Part shown: positions 6,249 to 9,342 of the stretch, in pieces
How the letters are laid out: each line of letters begins with the position of its first letter
How positions within the stretch are numbered: position 1 is the first letter of the stretch
Assembly (NCBI GenBank): GCA_050735975.1
Contig: JBOHVS010000058.1
Span: forward strand, 1-9,342
Direction: 5' to 3'
Origin: DATMBL01 sp050735975
GTDB lineage: Bacteria; Desulfobacterota; Binatia; UBA9968
DNA length: 9,342 bases
The notes under the pieces: generated by a model
Seen by the model: only the letters and a program-made list of their open reading frames with translations
Told to the model about the DNA's origin: nothing
Databases searched by the model: none
Program-made: the position numbers and the translations under genes

Positions 6249-7366
6249 CCATACCTGCGCTGCACGGGTATGCGTGCGGCCGCAGCATTGGCCTGCGACG
6301 GGAATTTCAAGAGAACGCGCGTTCCTACACCCGGTTCACTGCTGATTTCAATCGTGCCGCCGATCAGTTCCGCCATGCGGCGGGCCACCGTCAGACCGAG
6401 TCCGAGACCGGAGAACGACCGGGTGATCGAACTATCAACTTGATGGAAAGGCTCAAAAATCGAATCCAGTTTGTTCTTTTCGATGCCCGGTCCGGTATCC
6501 GTCACTTCCAGCTCGATACCATTATGATCCGCCGTTAGATTGGCCCTAACCTGGATCTCCCCCTGGGATGTAAATTTGACGGCATTATTAAACACGTTTT
6601 GAAAGATTCTCTCTATCTTCGAGCGATCGTTGACGAGAGATATCTCCGAATCCGGCCATTCAACGGTGAGCTTCAGACCCTTTTCACTCAAAATCCGTTC
6701 GTAGCGCTTGATCGTCTCTTCGATGACTCCACGGACGTCGAATCGCGCAATGATGGCGTCAGCGTCGCCTGCGTTCAGAGACGTCATCCACAAAACGTTA
6801 TCGATCAGTTCCAGGAGCTCTTCCGAATTCCGATACACGGTTTCCAGCACCTTTTGCTGCTCATCCGTGAGCTTGCCGATAACTTGATTCAGCAGCAGGT
6901 AAACGAACCCCACGACCACGCTGAGCGGAGTGCGGAGCTCGTGTGAGACATTCGATAGAAAATCGGCCTTTACCTGGCGTAGTCTGCTCTTGGCGCTTCG
7001 GCGTTCCAAGCCGCGTCGGACCAGTGACAAGACGTGATTCACATCAAAGGGTTTGGAGATGTAGTCGAACGCTCCGAGGCGCAGCCCTTCGATGGCGCTA
7101 TCCAGCGAGCCGTAACCCGTAATAATGATCGCCTCGATATCGGGATCGTGCTGCTTTACTTTTTCCAGCACGTTAATGCCCGTGAGACCGGGCATCTTGA
7201 GATCAAGAGTTACCAGGTCGACGGGGTGCTGATTAAGAATCTCGAAAGCGCGTCCCCCGCGATCAGCCACATGGACATTGTAGTAGGGGTGAAGGATCAT
7301 CTTGAGCGATTCTCGCGGCCCCATTTCATCATCGACCACGAGAATATGAGCTTTGTTGGCATCCAT
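6245..7366 (-). CDS. Soluble receiver-histidine kinase hybrid (REC-HisKA-HATPase)
   Basis: This 373-aa cytoplasmic protein has no membrane segment. It starts with a receiver domain (about residues 5-120): acidic pair D12/D13, phospho-acceptor D55 in TLDLKMPG, T83 and K105 in ISKPF. A HisKA domain follows with H142 in FLSNVSHELRTPLS. The HATPase domain is complete: the N-box residues N257 and N261 in NVFNNAVKFT, G1 DTGPGI (290-295), IFEPF and G2 GLGLGL (320-325). It should accept phosphate on D55 and modulate its own kinase core. The order, receiver first, is the reverse of the common hybrid kinase. The ATG at 7366 is one residue shy of the domain start region; a TTG at 7408 is possible but neither has a clear Shine-Dalgarno. 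It lies 126 bp after the activator gene, probably its partner. The last ~15 residues (ANAAAARIPVQRRYG) may have been altered by the junction. Confidence 0.92.
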   Translation of the reverse strand: MDANKAHILVVDDEMGPRESLKMILHPYYNVHVADRGGRAFEILNQHPVDLVTLDLKMPGLTGINVLEKVKQHDPDIEAIIITGYGSLDSAIEGLRLGAFDYISKPFDVNHVLSLVRRGLERRSAKSRLRQVKADFLSNVSHELRTPLSVVVGFVYLLLNQVIGKLTDEQQKVLETVYRNSEELLELIDNVLWMTSLNAGDADAIIARFDVRGVIEETIKRYERILSEKGLKLTVEWPDSEISLVNDRSKIERIFQNVFNNAVKFTSQGEIQVRANLTADHNGIELEVTDTGPGIEKNKLDSIFEPFHQVDSSITRSFSGLGLGLTVARRMAELIGGTIEISSEPGVGTRVLLKFPSQANAAAARIPVQRRYG

Positions 7367-7379
7367 GCTGCGCGAAATC

Positions 7380-7395
7380 AGCAAGGAACATGCCA
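7380..7395 (-). promoter_or_regulatory. Candidate sigma-54 promoter before the receiver-kinase gene
   Basis: The minus strand reads TGGCATGTTCCTTGCT, against the sigma-54 consensus TGGCACG-N4-TTGC(A/T). It has one mismatch, and the -24 GG and -12 GC have the required spacing of 10 nt. The start site would fall near 7369, only about 3 nt before the ATG at 7366, making a nearly leaderless transcript; that agrees with the absence of a Shine-Dalgarno there. The gene immediately upstream encodes a sigma-54 activator. Confidence 0.45.
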
Positions 7396-7470
7396 CGCTC
7401 AGGCGCAACCCAACCGTTTAATTTATAAATGGAATTTTAACCGCTGGGGGGTAACCAATGAGAGCTATCG

Positions 7471-7484
7471 GGACATTTTTGTCC
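7471..7484. promoter_or_regulatory. Perfect dyad, possible upstream activator site
   Basis: GGACA (7471-7475) and TGTCC (7480-7484) form a perfect 5-bp dyad around TTTT. It lies just after the activator gene's stop and roughly 100 bp upstream of the predicted sigma-54 start site, a usual distance for NtrC-type enhancers. There is no T-run after it in the minus direction, so it is unlikely to be a terminator. A single short dyad is weak evidence. Confidence 0.3.
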
Positions 7485-7492
7485 AGGGAGGT

Positions 7493-8887
7493 CTATAATT
7501 TCGCTTCCTCGACGGTGGACTCGTTGATTTTAAGTTTTTCGATTCGATATTTTAGAATCCGCCGACTCGTTCCCAGTAAGGAAGCAGCCTTGGTCTGATT
7601 GAATCCGGTTCTTTGCAGAGCTTTGACGATCAGTTCCCGCTCGAACTCATCCACCGCGTCGCTCAGCGGGCGAGAGCCGCTTAAAACGTCTTCCTTGAGA
7701 GTCGCGGTCTGATCGGTCGCGCGCATGCTTTCCGGCAGGTCGCGCAGCATGATAGTTTCGTGCGGCGTCAAGATCGTTAGCCGCTCGATTAGATTCTCCA
7801 GTTCGCGGATGTTCCCCGGCCAGTAGTACGCGGTAAAGAAATCAACGACCTCGGGAGACAGCCCTTTGGGCGGGACCGAATGTTCTTTCCCCTTCAGTCT
7901 CAAAAAGTAGTCGAGAAGCAGCGGGATATCGTCGCGTCTTTCTCTGAGCGGGGCCAGCAACAACGATACCACGTTCAAACGATAAAAAAGATCAGGCCGA
8001 AACTCGCCAGCCTTGGCCATGATTTCCAGGTCTCGATTGCTGGCGGCGATCACGCGCACATCGACCTTGATTTCGTCCGTGCCGCCGAGACGAGTGAAGG
8101 TCTCCTGCTCGACGGCGCGTAAAAACTTCGCCTGCGTGCCCAGATTGAGCTCTCCAATCTCGTCCAGGAAGAGAGTTCCCCCGTGGCCAAGCTCGAAACG
8201 GCCGACTTTCTTCTGCGAGGCGTTTGTAAACGCGCCCTTCTCATACCCAAAGAGCTCGCTTTCGATCAGAGTGTCGGGCAAAGCCGCGCAATTCACCACG
8301 ACGAAGGGCTTGGCGCGCCGGTCGCTGTTAAAGTGGATCGCTCGGGCGATCAACTCCTTTCCGGTGCCGCTTTCACCCTGTATCAGGACGGTGCTTTTCT
8401 TCGCGGCGACCATGCTCACGGCTTTGAAAACATCGACGATTTGTTTGGATTTTCCGACGATGTTGTCAATCCCGTATTTGCGCCCGACCTCTTCTTTCAA
8501 GCGCTCCAATTCTCTTGACAGCTGTATTTTTTCCAACGCATGATCGACTCGCAGGCGCAGCTCCTCAACGTCGAATGGCTTTGTCACGTAATCGAATGCG
8601 CCGGTCCCCTTGGCGGTAAACGCGGTGCGCGCCGTGTTCAGCGCGGTCAACATGATCACCTGACAGTCCGGATGAAAAGACTTCATCTGTTTTAAGACGG
8701 CAAGCCCGTCAGCGCCCGGCATGACGATATCCAACAATACGAGGTCCGGTTTATCTTCCGTAACTCGTTGAATTGCCTCTTCCGCGGAGCTCGCTTCAAA
8801 GACACGAAAACTCTTGTTAAAGACCAGCTGCAGGGACTGTCTCACTCCCGGCTCGTCATCGACGACCAGCAACGACGGTTGATTCAT
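7493..8887 (-). CDS. NtrC-family sigma-54-dependent response regulator
   Basis: This 464-aa DNA-binding activator would remodel sigma-54 RNA polymerase when phosphorylated. Domains in order: a receiver (about 4-120) with D53 in LVLLDIVMPG and K103 in VTKPF; an AAA+ domain (about 142-370) with Walker A GESGTGKE (171-178), the sigma-54 contact loop GAFTNA (218-223), Walker B GGTLFLDE (236-243), arginine-finger region FRPDLFYRLNV and sensor II PGNIRELENLIER; and a Fis-type helix-turn-helix near the C-terminus (about 410-455). The contact loop has Asn where GAFTGA has its second Gly. The ATG at 8887 is preferred over a TTG at 8914: it starts 19 bp after the kinase stop, follows an AAAGAGA purine tract, and puts the receiver at the usual distance. 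It is co-directional with both kinases and probably in one operon with the upstream one. Confidence 0.95.
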   Translation of the reverse strand: MNQPSLLVVDDEPGVRQSLQLVFNKSFRVFEASSAEEAIQRVTEDKPDLVLLDIVMPGADGLAVLKQMKSFHPDCQVIMLTALNTARTAFTAKGTGAFDYVTKPFDVEELRLRVDHALEKIQLSRELERLKEEVGRKYGIDNIVGKSKQIVDVFKAVSMVAAKKSTVLIQGESGTGKELIARAIHFNSDRRAKPFVVVNCAALPDTLIESELFGYEKGAFTNASQKKVGRFELGHGGTLFLDEIGELNLGTQAKFLRAVEQETFTRLGGTDEIKVDVRVIAASNRDLEIMAKAGEFRPDLFYRLNVVSLLLAPLRERRDDIPLLLDYFLRLKGKEHSVPPKGLSPEVVDFFTAYYWPGNIRELENLIERLTILTPHETIMLRDLPESMRATDQTATLKEDVLSGSRPLSDAVDEFERELIVKALQRTGFNQTKAASLLGTSRRILKYRIEKLKINESTVEEAKL

Positions 8888-8906
8888 ATCTCTTTTCTTT
8901 TCGCTG

Positions 8907-9342
8907 CTAAGCAAGAGGAAACTCCATCTTCAAAATATCCTGCTCATCGCTCGAATGATCGATGGTCATCTTGCCGCCATTTCTCTCGAGCAACTGTTTA
9001 GCCAGCAGCAGGCGCAGCGGCAAGACTTCGATCGGGGCGTCTCCAAGAGCCGCGGTGAGGTAGTGTGTAATCGGCATGATGCGCGCGCCCTCGCGAAAGT
9101 GAGAAATTGCAACCGCGCCTTGCTGCTCGAGATCGAACTCAATCTCGCCTCCGACTTTCGTTTGAGCGACAACCGCCAGTAAGACGTTTTTAAAAACATA
9201 CTTCAGATGTCCCGGATCGGAGAGAATCTCGCGACGGTTGCCGTTCCCCTTCCAGCGAATGCTCGCCTGTTTGCGGGAAAGCTCGCCGCGAATTTCCTCT
9301 AGCGCAGAGCGAAGCCGTTCTTCGAGCAAAAGACGGCTCGGC
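8907..9342 (-). CDS. Histidine kinase-like protein with degenerate ATPase domain (C-terminal part, runs off window)
   Basis: The frame is open from the window edge to a TAG at 8907-8909, giving about 145 residues. The fold can be followed as a kinase HATPase domain: a helix (EERLRSALEEIRGELSRKQ), a strand region, DPGHLKYVFKNVLLAVVAQ where an N-box should be, VGGEIEFDLEQQGAVAISHF where G1 should be, PLRLLLAKQLLERNGGKMTI matching the usual GLGLxIxxxIVExHGGxI end, and a final LKMEFPLA strand. Key nucleotide residues are missing: the N-box Asn-Ala is Ala-Val, DxGxG is replaced by HFREG, and GLGL is PLRL. It is therefore probably unable to bind ATP normally and may act as a sensor scaffold or phosphatase. 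Sensor domains and any phospho-acceptor His lie outside the window. It is 19 bp upstream of the NtrC-type regulator, its likely partner. Confidence 0.8.
   Translation of the reverse strand, partial: PSRLLLEERLRSALEEIRGELSRKQASIRWKGNGNRREILSDPGHLKYVFKNVLLAVVAQTKVGGEIEFDLEQQGAVAISHFREGARIMPITHYLTAALGDAPIEVLPLRLLLAKQLLERNGGKMTIDHSSDEQDILKMEFPLA

Noticed and set aside
6118..6538. Plus-strand open frames of 75 and 118 codons past the PrpF remnant
   Set aside because: Beyond about 6245 they are antisense of the kinase coding sequence, which has complete, ordered motifs.

Overview
The window looks like chromosomal DNA of a Gram-negative-type bacterium. The clues are a Tat-exported oligopeptide-binding protein with a DppB/DppC-type permease pair, an NtrC-family sigma-54 activator with its phosphorelay partners, and GC-rich dispersed palindromes between genes. 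The mix would suit Desulfobacterota, Methylomirabilota (NC10/Rokubacteria) or Tectomicrobia-like soil or subsurface lineages, but nothing here fixes the taxon. Coding density is high, and no rRNA, tRNA, IS element or CRISPR array is visible.

Layout. (1) Positions 1-2668, minus strand: an ABC peptide/nickel-type importer operon in the order binding protein (1094-2668), permease 1 (98-1039), permease 2 (start only, 1-78). A gene-free leader (2669-3109) holds a conspicuous 46-nt hairpin. (2) Positions 3110-5866: a pyrimidine-linked cluster. pyrE (orotate phosphoribosyltransferase, minus) diverges from an M20-family carbamoylase/amidohydrolase (plus), whose end overlaps pyrR (plus) by 14 bp. The divergent intergenic region carries a cloverleaf-like repeat bounded by a perfect 14-bp inverted repeat. 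Both flanking reading frames stay open through it, so automated starts are likely to be too long. (3) Positions 5867-6244: no intact gene. Nested palindromes are followed by the first 18 codons of a PrpF-family isomerase gene with a good ribosome binding site, cut off at a repeat-like arm where the next gene's 3' end begins. (4) Positions 6245-9342, minus strand: a two-component cluster. A sensor-kinase-like protein whose visible ATPase domain has lost its motifs (partial) is followed 19 bp later by an NtrC-type activator. After 126 bp comes a soluble receiver-histidine kinase hybrid, preceded by a sigma-54-like promoter and a dyad that could be the activator's site.

How the parts may work together. 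The transporter imports oligopeptides or a similar solute. The pyrE / carbamoylase / pyrR group suggests control of, or exchange with, the carbamoyl-aspartate/orotate end of pyrimidine metabolism. The three signalling genes look like one phosphorelay in which the activator may switch on its own partner kinase. The most unusual points are the degenerate kinase, the carbamoylase-PyrR coupling, the intergenic repeat elements and the PrpF remnant at a rearrangement junction.
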